From contig JANQSA010000048.1 of assembly GCA_028284285.1 (NCBI GenBank), positions 62,001 to 126,000 on the forward strand: 64,000 nucleotides of DNA, written 5' to 3'. A program made the position numbers and the translations under genes. Every line of letters begins with the position of its first letter. Within the stretch, counting starts at the first letter, position 1. The notes under the pieces are model-generated. The model was not told the origin of the DNA and made no database searches. It saw only the letters and a program-made list of their open reading frames with translations. This stretch comes from Croceivirga sp. (lineage in GTDB: Bacteria; Bacteroidota; Bacteroidia; Flavobacteriales; Flavobacteriaceae). This document shows positions 23,729 through 33,825 of the stretch, in pieces.

Positions 23729-26700
23729 CTACAATTGTACTGCACCAATGCCATTTGCCCAAAGCTTTTTGTTATACCCGGGGATCCTGGTGTTTATAAA
23801 AGCTTCTCCCTGCTGTTTCAATCCCATCCATTGTTTATCCAGTTCTGCTTTTCTGTCAATAGACGATTGATTCACCCTGGGAATGGCACTGCTGGTAGCG
23901 TTGATCAGGAAAAGGTATTCCGCAGTGAACTTGTTGGGGAAGTTCTCCACATCATCGTACGCCTTTGATTTGCGCTGTACCATATCCTTGTCCCATGCAT
24001 CCAGTTCTTCCAGCAATCGCTTCCCTTCTTTTTTTAAAGTATCGTCTTTCACTTTTTCCAAAACGGACTTTAACTGCTGTTGTGCGGTGAAAAGTCGGTT
24101 CACCATTTGGTGCATTTTCGTAAGCTCTTTTTCCGCCTCATCCATAAAGGCATCATAGGTTTCGTATTGCCCAGGAAGAGTTTCATAGGTAGGCACTTCT
24201 TGAATACTTCCCTGGGTTTCCAGGACTTTCCCATCCACTGTTAAACGCAAGGTATATTCTCCGGGAATCGCCTTGTGTCCCCTGTAATTAGCTTCAATAT
24301 AGGTGTTTGTTACCCCCGGAAGGATAGCGTGGCCCATATCCCAAACAAAGCGGTTCAGTCCTTCTTTTTTATCCAGGGTAGGTGCCGGGGGTGGGCCACC
24401 GGCAAAGCGCTTGTACGTTTTATCTTTTTCCGAAGAAAACCGATTGACCAACTTCCCTTTGGCATCCAATATCTCCAATGCTATTGGGATGGAATCGGCC
24501 AGTTTGGGTAATTCATAATACAGGACCACACCATTGGCCGGGTTTACCCCGGCGAACGCCTGACTTCCTTTAAAACGCTCTGAATTCCTATTCAAAGCAC
24601 TGCCCCAATAGCCATTGTACGCAGGTTCCGGTTGATAGAGAAAGGCGGCCTTTTTTGCGTTTTCGTATTGTCCCAAAGCGCCCAGGTCATCCAATATCCA
24701 GAAAGACCTTCCGGAGGTGGCCACTATCAAGTCACCCTTGTGTACCATAAGGTCTAAAACGGGTGTTCTGGGTAGATTCAATTGTAAGGGTTCCCATTGC
24801 TGGCCATTGTTCCAGGAGATATAGATCCCTTTTTCCGTTCCGGCATACAACAATCCTTTCCGGGTTTTGTCTTCCCGAACTACACGTGTAAATGACCCAT
24901 TGGGTATTCCTGAGCTTATATTCGTCCAGGTCCGTCCGTAATTATCGGATGTATACAGCGCCGGGGTATGGTCGTTGAACTTATATCTTGTTGTAGCGAT
25001 ATAAACAGTGGCCGGGTCATGTGGTGATACTTCGATAGCATTTACCAAACACTCTTGCAATCCCCTGGGGGTGACGTTCTCCCAACTTTCTCCCCCATTT
25101 TTGGTGATATGGACCAGGCCGTCATCACTCCCCGTGTAAAAGACCCCTTTTTCATGGGGCGACTCTATCATGTAGGCGATGGTACCATAATTTTCGGCGC
25201 CAACTGCTTCATTGGTATACGGCCCGCCCCCTTCGCCTTGCTTATCATCCTGATCCCGGGTGAGGTCCGGGGAAATTTCTTCCCAGGTAACGCCCTTGTC
25301 CCGCGTTCTAAGCACTAGTTGGGCGCAATGGTAAAACGTGCCCGGCTCGTGTTTGGACCAAAGGATAGGAGCATTCCAGTTATAGAGATATTTCATATCA
25401 CGAGCCGCACGCCCCAGATATTGAATGGGAGCGGCCATTACCTTTGTTGAAGCCCTGGAATGGGTATCTAATAAATTAATGGTCCCTAAATAACTGCCTC
25501 CCATGACGTACCTTGGGTTGTCTGGATCAAAGGCCAAAAAAGCGCTTTCCCCACCGGCAGAGTAGCTCCAGTCTTCCCGGCTGATACTCCATCTTCCCAT
25601 GGAAAGATTGGCTATTTTAACCGAGCTATTGTCTTGCTGTCCCCCGTAAATGTTATACGGAAACAGGTTATCCACGTTGATACGGTAAAACTGTGCTGTG
25701 GGCATGATGGCCTGGGTGGACCAACTTTTCCCATGATTAAAACTAATGGCGGCCCCGCCATCATTGGCGATAACCATATTTTTTGAGTTATCCGGATTGA
25801 TCCATAAATCGTGATAATCCCCATGCGTTCCGGACAGTACCTCCCAGGTTTTGCCTCCATCAATGGAACGCAAAGCAGGGGCGCTGAGGACATACACCAC
25901 ATTTTCGTTGTTGGGGTCGGCAAAAACTTCTATATAATACCAGGCTCTCTGGGTTAACCGATTATCCCCGCTTACCAAAGTCCAACTGTTTCCGGCATTG
26001 GTGGAAACAAATAGCCCGCCTTTATCGGCATTGGAATCACTCTCCAGCAGCAAATACACCTTATCCGGGTTGGCCGGGCTTGAGGCAATGGCCATTTTGC
26101 CTTTCTCTTTCGGCAGTCCTTTTTCAATTTTTTCCCAGCTCCCTCCTCCATCAACGGATTTGTAAACACCACTTCCTTCTCCTCCACTGATCACCTTATG
26201 CGGTTTCCGCTGATGGTGCCACATGGTGGCATAGAGCGTTTCCGGTACATTGGCGTCCATGGAAAGCTCAGAACAACCGGTCAGTTCGTTCACAAAAAGT
26301 ACATTATTCCACGTTTTTCCACCATCCGTAGATTTAAAAATTCCGCGTTCTGTATTCGGTCCGTAAAGCGCTCCCTGGGCAGCTACATATACGATATCCG
26401 GATCTGTGGGATGAATAACGATCCGGGCAATATGTTGAGTAGCATCCAATCCCACCTTTTTCCAGGTCTTTCCGGCATCAATGGATTTGTACACCCCGTC
26501 ACCGTAAGAGGTCATTACCCCTCGTGGCGCATGCTCCCCCATACCCACATAAACGATATTTGGATTGGAAGCGGAAACCGCAACCGCTCCAACCGATCCC
26601 ATTTCAAAGAAGCCATCCGATACATTGTTCCAATGCTGACCGGCATCGCTGGTTTTCCACAAGCCTCCTCCGGTCGTCCCCATATAGTAGGTCATGGGAT

Positions 26701-26854
26701 CTCCTACTACACCCGTTGCGCAAACCGAACGCCCTCCTCTAAAAGGGCCAATATTCCGATATTTGAGCGGCTTGAAATACTCTTCTGCCGTTTGCCCGAA
26801 AACAACTAGTATCCCGAGTACAAGGAATAACAGGGAACAGTATTTTTTTTTCAT
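23729..26854 (-). CDS. VPS10-like / BNR-repeat beta-propeller protein 1
   Basis: A 1041-aa secreted protein with a signal peptide ([21 protein letters not shown]). Many Asp-box (BNR) repeats of the S.DGG.TW type are visible ([36 protein letters not shown]), forming two propellers like the VPS10/sortilin or xyloglucanase fold. A C-terminal helical region of about 150 residues follows ([14 protein letters not shown]). Annotated homologues are often called 'glycosyl hydrolase', but catalytic residues are not evident, so an enzyme activity is not claimed. No type IX secretion C-terminal domain is seen. It lies 18 bp downstream of its paralogue and is probably co-transcribed. Confidence 0.88.
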   Translation of the reverse strand: MKKKYCSLLFLVLGILVVFGQTAEEYFKPLKYRNIGPFRGGRSVCATGVVGDPMTYYMGTTGGGLWKTSDAGQHWNNVSDGFFEMGSVGAVAVSASNPNIVYVGMGEHAPRGVMTSYGDGVYKSIDAGKTWKKVGLDATQHIARIVIHPTDPDIVYVAAQGALYGPNTERGIFKSTDGGKTWNNVLFVNELTGCSELSMDANVPETLYATMWHHQRKPHKVISGGEGSGVYKSVDGGGSWEKIEKGLPKEKGKMAIASSPANPDKVYLLLESDSNADKGGLFVSTNAGNSWTLVSGDNRLTQRAWYYIEVFADPNNENVVYVLSAPALRSIDGGKTWEVLSGTHGDYHDLWINPDNSKNMVIANDGGAAISFNHGKSWSTQAIMPTAQFYRINVDNLFPYNIYGGQQDNSSVKIANLSMGRWSISREDWSYSAGGESAFLAFDPDNPRYVMGGSYLGTINLLDTHSRASTKVMAAPIQYLGRAARDMKYLYNWNAPILWSKHEPGTFYHCAQLVLRTRDKGVTWEEISPDLTRDQDDKQGEGGGPYTNEAVGAENYGTIAYMIESPHEKGVFYTGSDDGLVHITKNGGESWENVTPRGLQECLVNAIEVSPHDPATVYIATTRYKFNDHTPALYTSDNYGRTWTNISSGIPNGSFTRVVREDKTRKGLLYAGTEKGIYISWNNGQQWEPLQLNLPRTPVLDLMVHKGDLIVATSGRSFWILDDLGALGQYENAKKAAFLYQPEPAYNGYWGSALNRNSERFKGSQAFAGVNPANGVVLYYELPKLADSIPIALEILDAKGKLVNRFSSEKDKTYKRFAGGPPPAPTLDKKEGLNRFVWDMGHAILPGVTNTYIEANYRGHKAIPGEYTLRLTVDGKVLETQGSIQEVPTYETLPGQYETYDAFMDEAEKELTKMHQMVNRLFTAQQQLKSVLEKVKDDTLKKEGKRLLEELDAWDKDMVQRKSKAYDDVENFPNKFTAEYLFLINATSSAIPRVNQSSIDRKAELDKQWMGLKQQGEAFINTRIPGYNKKLWANGIGAVQL

Positions 26855-26872
26855 CTTAATGGTTTAAAATCG

Positions 26873-29800
26873 TTATTCATCAACGGATAAATACTCCAAC
26901 CCAAGCGTATTGAACTCTGCGTTGAAAGCTTTCATCTCTTCATCCACCAAGGCGTCAAAAGCCTTTAATTGGGTATTGATCTTTGTTGTCATTTCATTTT
27001 TCACCGCTATATCCTGCTCAGTGGGAGGGAAATCATCCAAACCGACCAGACTGTTCAGGTGCGCCAGTTTGTTGGTCAGGCGGATCGGGAAATTCAAAGG
27101 ATCCTGATTGCTTTGGTTTTTAGTTTGATAGAGTGCTTTTTCAATTTCACTGAACCCTTCTTTCATTTTTTTTGCCCTTTCCACCAGCGCTGTGGTGGCT
27201 TCATCATCTTTGTATTGCCTGGTAAAAGCATCAAGTTTTTTAGTTATCTCCCGAATTTTCTTGATGGATTGATGCGCCTTATCCACGGTTTCGTTAATAC
27301 TGGAAATGAAGTCGTATTGTTTTTGCATATCGGCTACAGAAACTTCTGCCCTGGGATCCGGCAAAATGGAAAAGCTTTGGGTTTGGGTGTCGCCCCGGAC
27401 ATTCAAAGTCACCTGGTACTCCCCGGGAATCGCTTTGGCACCATTCAAATTGGCCCACCATAAGATCATCCCTTTCAACCTTTCAGCGCCTTTCCCCCGG
27501 GTATCCCAAACATGGGTATTACCGCCCTTTTTTACGGTAAGTTTCTTCACTTCCACTCCACTCAGTGCAAGCTTTTTATCCTTGGCATGGGTACTAAAAT
27601 GGGCCAGCGTATCCCCTGTCCTACTCAGGTAGGTCAATTGAAGGGTATCCTTTTCGGTAAGGTCTTTCACATAAAAATGGGTTACTACCCCATTAGGATG
27701 GTTTTGCCCCTCTGTCAGGCTCGGTTTTTTTGCCGCACGCCCTTTTGTCCTGTAGGCATCCTTTGGTGCAAACAGCTTCATTTTAGCCGATTTAACCGCG
27801 TCGTCCAACTGGTGAAGTACGGTAAGGTCATCAATGATCCAAACACTTCGGCCCTGGGTGGCTACCACCAAATTATTGTTTTTGAGGGCTAAATCAGTTA
27901 TCGGAACAATGGGCAGGTTTAACTGGAATTTCTCCCAGCTTACCCCATCGTTAAAGGACACATACATGCCGGTTTCCGTTCCCGCATAGAGCAATCCTTT
28001 TTTCTTTGGATCTTCCCGAAGTACGCGGGTAAAATGCTCGCTTTCAATACCATTGGTGATCTTCGCCCAGGTTTTGCCGTAATCCGTGGTCTTGTAGAGA
28101 TAGGGCGCAAAATCTCCCAATTTGTACCGCGTAGCGGCCACATAACAGGTGCCTTCATCAAAAGCAGAGGGTTCAATACTGTTTATCATACTCCATTCCG
28201 GAAGATTGGAAGGGGTAACGTTTTCCCAGGTTTTTCCACCATCCCGGGTAATGTGTACCAGGCCGTCATCACTGCCCACCCATAACAGTCCTTCTTTTAA
28301 AGGGCTCTCCTGGGCGGCAAAAATGGTGCAGTAGTATTCCACACCGGTGTTATCCTGGGTGATGGGACCCCCACTACTGACCAGTTTGTCCGGATCGTTA
28401 CGGGTGAGATCATCGCTTAACCGCTCCCAGCTTTGCCCCTCATTGGTACTTAAATGCACATGGTTGCTAAAGGTGTACAGTTTATTGGGGTCGTGTTTGC
28501 TAAAGATGATAGGGAAATTCCATTGAAAGCGGTATTTCATGCCTTCGGCACCATAGCCCATGGGATTATCCGGCCACACGTTGATACCGCGAACCGTTTT
28601 GTTTTTATGGTTTACCCGTGTTAAGAATCCGCCGTAGCTCCCGCCGTAGACAATATCGTTGTCTGTAGGGTCCACCGCAATATGAGCGCTTTCTCCTCCT
28701 GCCGTGGATTCCCAATCCCCTTCATCTATACTACCCCCGTCCGAGCGGTGGTTAATGCGCAGCGTGGAGTTGTCCTGCTGCGCTACATAGATCCGATACG
28801 GAAAGGCATTGTCCGTAGTGACCCGATAAAATTGCGCTGTAGGTTGATTGTAATAGGTACTCCAGGTTTCACCCCCGTCATAGCTTACCTGGGCGCCCCC
28901 GTCATCACCAATGATCATCCGTTTACTGTTTTCCGGAGCGATCCACAGGTCATGATGATCCCCATGCGGAGCATTAAAGGTTGTAAACGTTTTTCCCCCA
29001 TCGGTAGACTTATGATAGCGTACGTTAAGCACATAGACTATATCTTCATCTTCGGTATCCGCATACACCCGGGTGTAGTACCATGCCCGTTGGCGTAGTT
29101 TGCGTTCACTGTTCACCTGACTCCAGGTTTTTCCCCCATCATCGGAGCGGTATAACCCGCCTTTTTTCTTGTTTTCTACAATGGCAAACACCCTTTCCGA
29201 ATTCACCGGGGAAACGGACACCCCGATTATCCCCAGAGTATCTTTTGGAAAACCTTCATTCTTGGAGATCTCCGTCCATGAATTTCCACTATCCGTACTT
29301 TTCCAAAGGGCGGATCCCTCACCGCCGCTGCTTAAGGAATAGGGAGTGCGTTGTGCACGCCAGGTGGAGGCATACAGTATCCTTGGATTATTAGGATCAA
29401 AGGTCAGATCCACAGCCCCCGCCATATCGTTCACGAACAGGATTTGCTGCCAGGTTTTCCCCCCATCTGTGGTTTTGTATACCCCTCTTTCCCGCGTGGG
29501 TGTATAGATATTGCCCAACACAGCGGCATATGCCGTATTGTAATCCGTGGGATGTACGCGAAGCCTGGGGACATGCCTACTCTTTTCCAATCCGGCTTTT
29601 TGCCAGGTCTTCCCCCCGTCCTCGGTTTTCCAGACCCCATACCCGCTGGATACGTTGCCGCGAAGCGTTTTTTCACCCCCACCCACATAGATCACATTGG
29701 GATCGCTTTGGGCGACTTCTACCGCACCGATACTCCCTCCAAAATAGCCATCGGAAATGTTCTTCCAGCTACGGCCGCCATCCAGTGTTTTCCAGACACC

Positions 29801-30034
29801 ACCACCCGTAGCGCCAAAGTAAAAAAGGTTGGGTTCTCCGGGAACTCCGGTTACCGCCGCCGAACGCCCTCCCCGAAAGGGTCCTATCAAACGATATTCC
29901 AGGCTGGAATAAAGCTCAGCCTGATATACCGGTGTGGGAGGAGTGGTTTTTTTGCGCCGTTGGGCATGGGTGGAAACCGTAAAAAAACTAAGGGCCAGCA
30001 AGAGGATGCCGACTTTGGAGAAAAACGATGTCAT
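26873..30034 (-). CDS. VPS10-like / BNR-repeat beta-propeller protein 2
   Basis: A 1053-aa paralogue of the next gene, sharing order and motifs: signal peptide, [18 protein letters not shown] (compare [18 protein letters not shown] in the neighbour), repeated Asp boxes (KTEDGGKTWQKA, RSDDGGKTWSQV), LVHITRDGGKTWENVTP and a C-terminal helical segment. The two clearly arose by tandem duplication. Likely periplasmic or outer-membrane. The function is unknown; roles in peptide or glycan binding are possible by analogy to sortilin-type propellers. The gene is transcribed divergently from the Gfo/Idh/MocA oxidoreductase. Confidence 0.88.
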   Translation of the reverse strand: MTSFFSKVGILLLALSFFTVSTHAQRRKKTTPPTPVYQAELYSSLEYRLIGPFRGGRSAAVTGVPGEPNLFYFGATGGGVWKTLDGGRSWKNISDGYFGGSIGAVEVAQSDPNVIYVGGGEKTLRGNVSSGYGVWKTEDGGKTWQKAGLEKSRHVPRLRVHPTDYNTAYAAVLGNIYTPTRERGVYKTTDGGKTWQQILFVNDMAGAVDLTFDPNNPRILYASTWRAQRTPYSLSSGGEGSALWKSTDSGNSWTEISKNEGFPKDTLGIIGVSVSPVNSERVFAIVENKKKGGLYRSDDGGKTWSQVNSERKLRQRAWYYTRVYADTEDEDIVYVLNVRYHKSTDGGKTFTTFNAPHGDHHDLWIAPENSKRMIIGDDGGAQVSYDGGETWSTYYNQPTAQFYRVTTDNAFPYRIYVAQQDNSTLRINHRSDGGSIDEGDWESTAGGESAHIAVDPTDNDIVYGGSYGGFLTRVNHKNKTVRGINVWPDNPMGYGAEGMKYRFQWNFPIIFSKHDPNKLYTFSNHVHLSTNEGQSWERLSDDLTRNDPDKLVSSGGPITQDNTGVEYYCTIFAAQESPLKEGLLWVGSDDGLVHITRDGGKTWENVTPSNLPEWSMINSIEPSAFDEGTCYVAATRYKLGDFAPYLYKTTDYGKTWAKITNGIESEHFTRVLREDPKKKGLLYAGTETGMYVSFNDGVSWEKFQLNLPIVPITDLALKNNNLVVATQGRSVWIIDDLTVLHQLDDAVKSAKMKLFAPKDAYRTKGRAAKKPSLTEGQNHPNGVVTHFYVKDLTEKDTLQLTYLSRTGDTLAHFSTHAKDKKLALSGVEVKKLTVKKGGNTHVWDTRGKGAERLKGMILWWANLNGAKAIPGEYQVTLNVRGDTQTQSFSILPDPRAEVSVADMQKQYDFISSINETVDKAHQSIKKIREITKKLDAFTRQYKDDEATTALVERAKKMKEGFSEIEKALYQTKNQSNQDPLNFPIRLTNKLAHLNSLVGLDDFPPTEQDIAVKNEMTTKINTQLKAFDALVDEEMKAFNAEFNTLGLEYLSVDE

Positions 30035-30100
30035 TAGTCGTGTTCTTTTGAATTAGTTAGCTCTTAAAAGTAGTGAAAAAGGGAGAAACCCTTTTGCCTT

Positions 30101-30108
30101 TAATTTTG
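30101..30108 (+). promoter_or_regulatory. -7 box (TAATTTTG) for the Gfo/Idh/MocA gene
   Basis: A perfect TAnnTTTG match 33 bp before the ATG, in the divergent intergenic region. A small AAAAGGG / CCCTTTT hairpin lies just upstream (30077-30095). Confidence 0.38.
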
Positions 30109-30141
30109 TAATTTCTACCCTTTCTTAAAACACATTCAGCT

Positions 30142-31551
30142 ATGGACAAACGCGAATTCCTTAGAAAAAGTGGTATTGGTATTATTGGTGTACTAGCTGC
30201 CCCCTCATTGCTCAAAGCGAAATCCCCGGCTCCTGAGGATCGATTGCGGACCGCACATATTGGAGTGGGTAATATGGGCGGTGAAGACCTTCGGGATATT
30301 TCTTCTCATCCTCAGGTGGATGTAGTGGCACTTTGTGATGTAGATGCCGTTAATCTATCTGCAGCTCGAAAATTGCATCCAAAGGCGCGTGTATTTTTTG
30401 ATTATCGTGTAATGCTGAACGAAATGGAAGGCGAAATAGATGCCGTGATCGTCTCTACCCCGGACCATACCCACGCACCGGCTTCCTTGTTGGCTATGAA
30501 GTTGAACAAAAATGTCTACTGCCAAAAGCCCTTGACCCATTACGTGGCGGAATCCAGAGCCATGAAAAAAATGGCGGATGAAAAAGGTGTAGTGACGCAA
30601 ATGGGGATTCAGGTACATTCGTTTTACGATTACAAGTTAGCCACCTTATTAATTCAGGATGGCATTATTGGCAAAGTACATACCGTGCATGCCTGGAGTC
30701 CAAAAAACTGGGGCTACAATGGTGCAGAACCGGAAGGAGAAGATCCCGTACCGGCACAATTGGATTGGAATTTATGGTTAGGTACCTCAGCAAAACGCCC
30801 CTATAAAGAAGGGTATTACCATCCCGGGAACTGGCGAAAATTAATAGACTACGGCTGTGGTACCCTGGGAGATATGGGGGTCCATATTTTTGATACCCCC
30901 TATAATGCCCTGAACCTGGACGTGCCCATGACCATAAAGAACGAATGCCGTGAACCCAACGTATTCGGATATCCTGAAAACAATACGGTCACCTACGAAT
31001 TCCCCGGGACAGCCTACACGGGAAAGTCCCTTAAATGGATTTGGTACGATGGTCCGGGAATGCCGCCCGCTCATGAGGATTTAGTGCTACCGGGGCAGGC
31101 AACAACAACCAAAAAACAAACCACGGCTAAAACGGATATTTCCTTGGATGCCAATATAGCTGCAGACGGACAACTTCCGGACCAGGGGGCCATGTTTGTG
31201 GGGACCAAAGGGCGGCTTTTACTGCCGCACTTTATGCAATTACCCAAGAAAATTGTACGAGGGAAATATGTAGATATTTCCAGGGATATTGCTAAACACA
31301 ATTTGGGCGAACCTGTTCGTAATTATGCCAGCGAAGGGCCCAAGCATTATCATCAATTTGTGGATGCCTGTTTGGGTAAGGGGGAGTGTACCGCACCTTT
31401 CTCCTATGCCGCCCGCTTGACAGAAACCATTCTTTTGGGGGTAATCGCCGGGAGATTCCCTAACCAGACCCTACACTGGGATGCGGAAACGGCACAATTT
31501 GCAGAAGCGGAGGCGAATCAGTTTTTGGCTGGGGCGTATAGGGAGTTTTGA
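30142..31551 (+). CDS. Gfo/Idh/MocA family oxidoreductase, Tat-type exported
   Basis: A 469-aa NAD(P)-dependent dehydrogenase-like protein. The N-terminus (MDKREFLRKSGIGIIGVLAA) is a Tat-type signal lacking the full twin Arg (KR and RK present). The Rossmann nucleotide loop is GVGNMGG (41-47), and the family lysine is in YCQKPLTH (Lys129, Pro130). The C-terminal GFO/IDH/MocA domain includes DYGCGTLGDMGVHIFD. Such exported members commonly act on sugars or glycans; the substrate here is unknown. It is divergently placed to two propeller proteins. The C-terminus extends to a repeat array that begins 11 bp after the stop. Confidence 0.9.
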   Translation: MDKREFLRKSGIGIIGVLAAPSLLKAKSPAPEDRLRTAHIGVGNMGGEDLRDISSHPQVDVVALCDVDAVNLSAARKLHPKARVFFDYRVMLNEMEGEIDAVIVSTPDHTHAPASLLAMKLNKNVYCQKPLTHYVAESRAMKKMADEKGVVTQMGIQVHSFYDYKLATLLIQDGIIGKVHTVHAWSPKNWGYNGAEPEGEDPVPAQLDWNLWLGTSAKRPYKEGYYHPGNWRKLIDYGCGTLGDMGVHIFDTPYNALNLDVPMTIKNECREPNVFGYPENNTVTYEFPGTAYTGKSLKWIWYDGPGMPPAHEDLVLPGQATTTKKQTTAKTDISLDANIAADGQLPDQGAMFVGTKGRLLLPHFMQLPKKIVRGKYVDISRDIAKHNLGEPVRNYASEGPKHYHQFVDACLGKGECTAPFSYAARLTETILLGVIAGRFPNQTLHWDAETAQFAEAEANQFLAGAYREF

Positions 31552-31562
31552 CTAAGGTGGCT

Positions 31563-31657
31563 TCGAGAACCTCAGCCACCGTCGAGAGCCTCAGCCACCG
31601 TCGAGAACCTCAGCCACCATCGAGAACCTCAGCCACCTTCGAGAGCCCCGGCCACCT
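31563..31657. repeat. 19-bp tandem repeat, five units
   Basis: The unit is TCGAGAACCTCAGCCACCG with small variations; five head-to-tail copies occupy 95 bp. Two more copies lie at 32976-33013. There are no spacers between units, so it is not a CRISPR array. Each unit can pair with inverted copies nearby. Confidence 0.9.
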
Positions 31658-31812
31658 AGCAATATCCCTTTAATAGGGTTAGGGTCGCTGAGGTGACTGC
31701 TGAGGGTCTCGAAGTACTCGACGGTCATTGAGGTACTCGAAATGACCATTACAAGAGAGAAGTCATTATTTTAACCCCAATTCTAAACTTTCATTTCTTT
31801 TGTTCACTAACC

Positions 31813-31933
31813 GAAGATTTTCAAGAAATATATGGTGCTGCCAGCGGAAGTGCGTTTCGCGAAGCGAAAAAGAGCATGCAGCGATAGCAGCAGCCATGGT
31901 TTTGGCGAAGCCAAAAATGTCCTAAAAATCTTC
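31813..31933. repeat. Palindromic repeat unit
   Basis: Inverted arms with GAAGATTTT at the left end (31813) are mirrored at the right end (31933), enclosing a perfect TTTCGC GAA GCGAAA hairpin. Noncoding; similar in style to the other palindromic units in the window. Confidence 0.5.
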
Positions 31934-32234
31934 TTGATTTTTTGCTTCGTTTTGCATCAAGGCAAAATGAAGAATATTAAAATCAGCCTAGATTTTGACT
32001 GCACCCGAAGAGTTAAATTCATTTTGCTAGAGGAATGCACACTTTCATTTCTTTTGTTCGCGCAAAAGAAACGAAACAAAGAAAACGCTCCTTCTCCAGA
32101 GGAATTTTTTGCCTTTCGGCAAAAACCGCTCACAAAACTCCGCGCTTTAAAAAGCTGTAATTCGGAGCTTTTGCTTCGCTATTCTGCGGAGAAGGGACAT
32201 GAATTGCGACCTCGCGAGGAAGAAAAGGGGCGGT

Positions 32235-32843
32235 TTACTTCAACCCCAACTCCTTTTTCCGTGCTTCCAACAGCTGATACACATCAATTTGTTGTCCTTC
32301 TTGAATACTTTCATCCACCGTAAAAAGCACATAGCGCTTACCGCGATTTCTGAAAATAAGGTCTTGCCCTATTTTCAAATCCACCCCACTTTTGGAGTTG
32401 GGGGAAAGATTCGGATTCATCACATTAGGAATGATCAAAGGAATGGATTCGTCGCTCGGATTCACCAAAGTAAAACTAATACTTCCTTCATTGGCGGCCA
32501 TTACTTTTTTGGCATCCATTTCGGTAAAGGCAACGGAAAGACGGGCCGTTTTGCCCGAGGTATTGGTAAAAACTATTTTACTGGTACCTTCCACCATCAC
32601 CTCTACTTTACCAACGGGCCCCAAACCGAATCCGCGAACAAATTCCCCGGTTTGCTTGTCTACCACCTTAACCTCTAATCCTTTGCTATTGTTGTTCCTA
32701 AGTTGAAGTTCATACATCTCGTAATCCGCATAATCCAATTCCAAAGAAGCGTTGGGTGGGATGGCAAGGTTGGACTTTTGGGCCATTAGACCCCCCATTG
32801 CGGCCAGGATACTACTAAAAAATACGACTGCTGTTTTTTTCAT
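32235..32843 (-). CDS. Secreted protein of unknown function
   Basis: A 202-aa protein with a signal peptide (MKKTAVVFFSSILAAMGGLMAQ). The mature region begins KSNLAIPPNASLELDYADYEM and includes strand-rich segments (EVKVVDKQTGEFVRGFGLG, KIVFTNTSGKTARLSVAF, SISFTLVNPSDESIPLIIP), suggesting one or two beta-sandwich domains. No named family is recognised. The start is set at 32843, where the signal peptide begins; a longer frame to 32891 adds residues in front of it. It lies alone between two repeat-rich spacers. A hairpin with terminator form on this strand lies upstream (32921-32941). Confidence 0.7.
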   Translation of the reverse strand: MKKTAVVFFSSILAAMGGLMAQKSNLAIPPNASLELDYADYEMYELQLRNNNSKGLEVKVVDKQTGEFVRGFGLGPVGKVEVMVEGTSKIVFTNTSGKTARLSVAFTEMDAKKVMAANEGSISFTLVNPSDESIPLIIPNVMNPNLSPNSKSGVDLKIGQDLIFRNRGKRYVLFTVDESIQEGQQIDVYQLLEARKKELGLK

Positions 32844-32920
32844 GATATTTAAATTTAAAATGAATATGCCTACAAATTTGCAGTATCCCATTTCGGTGAT
32901 CGACTCAAATAAAAAAGAGA

Positions 32921-32941
32921 GGTCTCAAATCATATGAGACC
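32921..32941 (-). terminator. Hairpin with T-run (minus strand)
   Basis: Perfect 7-bp arms GGTCTCA / TGAGACC around 7 bases; on the minus strand they are followed by a T-rich run. It has the shape of an intrinsic terminator or attenuator upstream of the 32235-32843 gene. Confidence 0.4.
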
Positions 32942-32975
32942 CGATGTGCAAAGGGATTTCGGTGACTCGGTGGCT

Positions 32976-33013
32976 TCGAGAACCTCAGCCACCATCGAGA
33001 ACCTCAGCCACCA
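32976..33013. repeat. 19-bp repeat, two further units
   Basis: Two tandem copies of TCGAGAACCTCAGCCACCA, the same unit as at 31563-31657, now on the other side of the secreted protein gene. The gene is thus bracketed by the same repeat. Confidence 0.85.
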
Positions 33014-33091
33014 CGGAAAGTTTTTTCAATCTGGTCACCGAGACGGTGGTTGAGGCCCTCGAAACCACCGCCAAAAATTTATTCGAAGAAG

Positions 33092-33262
33092 TGTTGCCTG
33101 AGGTAATATGCTGAGCTGGTCGAAGTACTTTCGAAGGCAGCACTGGGAATAAATCCCCTTGCGCCAAAACCCCAACTTTTTTATAGGAAAACCACAAATG
33201 TTAATGGTGATTTTTTATTATGATAACCAATGGTTATTTTGGAGTATTATTTTCTCCCCCAC
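33092..33262 (+). repeat. Direct repeat L, before the defence cassette
   Basis: About 170 bp that aligns with 35454-35633 in the same orientation. Shared blocks include AAGTACTTTCGAAGGCA, CACTGGGAATAAATCCCCTT, CCAAAACCCCAA and TTATTTTGGAG. It lies 62 bp before the first cassette gene. The TTATTTTGG block near its end is a near -7 box, so the repeat may bring a promoter. Confidence 0.8.
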
Positions 33263-33324
33263 AAACTAAAATACTGAATACACCGTATGCGGTGCCTGTA
33301 CCAGGCTAAATAATAGACTTTACA

Positions 33325-33825
33325 ATGAATGAGCGTAAACAAAAGGAAAATCCTTGGGTGTCAGGAGTAATTAAAGGTAGGATTGCCGAGACCATTGTTG
33401 AACAGCTTTTTATTTCATTAGACTTTCAGGTTTTTAAGTATGGAATGGAAAATTCTATTCCAGGAATTACCGATTTGTTAAAAGGTGTTCGTGGTGATGT
33501 AGCGAAAAACATCCGGCAAATGCCTGATTTTGTTGTGTTCAAAAATGGCGAGGCTTATTTCATAGAAGTGAAGTTTCGAAAAAATGGATGCTTGTCGCTT
33601 AAAGAGATTGAGAAATATGGCGAATATCCATTTGAAAATGCCTTGTTTGTTTTGCTTTCTCCAAAACATATCAAATGCATTTCATACAAAGAGTTAAAAG
33701 AGGGCAAGGAAATACATGAAAAATGCAGAAATTGGTTGGGCAGCCGGAAAGAATTTGAAACCGATAAAGAGACGATTAAAAAGTACTGCAAATATGCCAT
33801 CAAGTTTTTTGAAAATGTAGAGTAA
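33325..33825 (+). CDS. PD-(D/E)XK nuclease-like protein (defence cassette gene 1)
   Basis: A 166-aa protein. The motif layout of a PD-(D/E)XK nuclease core is visible: Glu22 in the first helix (GRIAETIVEQLF), Pro67-Asp68 in MPDFVVF and Glu81-Val-Lys83 in YFIEVKFR. No separate DNA-binding domain is seen, so it is a minimal nuclease fold, like many restriction or repair accessory proteins. I do not recognise a named family. It starts a tight three-gene run: the next ATG follows its stop directly. Base composition is AT-richer than the flanking core genes, suggesting acquisition by transfer. Probably cytoplasmic. Confidence 0.75.
   Translation: MNERKQKENPWVSGVIKGRIAETIVEQLFISLDFQVFKYGMENSIPGITDLLKGVRGDVAKNIRQMPDFVVFKNGEAYFIEVKFRKNGCLSLKEIEKYGEYPFENALFVLLSPKHIKCISYKELKEGKEIHEKCRNWLGSRKEFETDKETIKKYCKYAIKFFENVE

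Larger units (their letters stand above)
31552..32234. other. Repeat-rich intergenic region (683 bp)
   Basis: No gene is supported. It contains a 19-bp tandem repeat (31563-31657) and a degenerate inverted echo of it (about 31690-31745). It also has an inverted repeat at 31813-31933 with an inner TTTCGC GAA GCGAAA hairpin, a TTTTTGCC / GGCAAAAA hairpin at 32106-32125, and two copies of CTTTCATTTCTTTTGTTC (about 31789 and 32043). Long frames through it are products of repeat composition. Confidence 0.7.
32844..33324. other. Repeat-rich spacer leading into the defence island
   Basis: About 480 bp. It contains the hairpin at 32921-32941, two units of the 19-bp repeat (32976-33013), an inverted relative of it (about 33044-33065) and the left member of the direct-repeat pair that brackets the defence cassette (33092-33262). 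No gene is seen. Confidence 0.65.

Noticed and set aside
29351-30037. 228-aa open frame (plus) opposite the second propeller gene
   Set aside because: It is entirely antisense to a well-supported signal-peptide-bearing coding region; Asp-box repeats produce long antisense frames.
31563-31657. Regular 19-bp repeats that could be taken for a CRISPR array
   Set aside because: Units are directly head to tail with no spacers, no cas genes are present, and the same unit is scattered elsewhere.
31832-32323. 163-aa open frame after the Gfo/Idh/MocA gene
   Set aside because: It crosses several hairpin repeats and overlaps the end of the secreted-protein gene on the other strand; composition is repeat-driven and no domain is seen.
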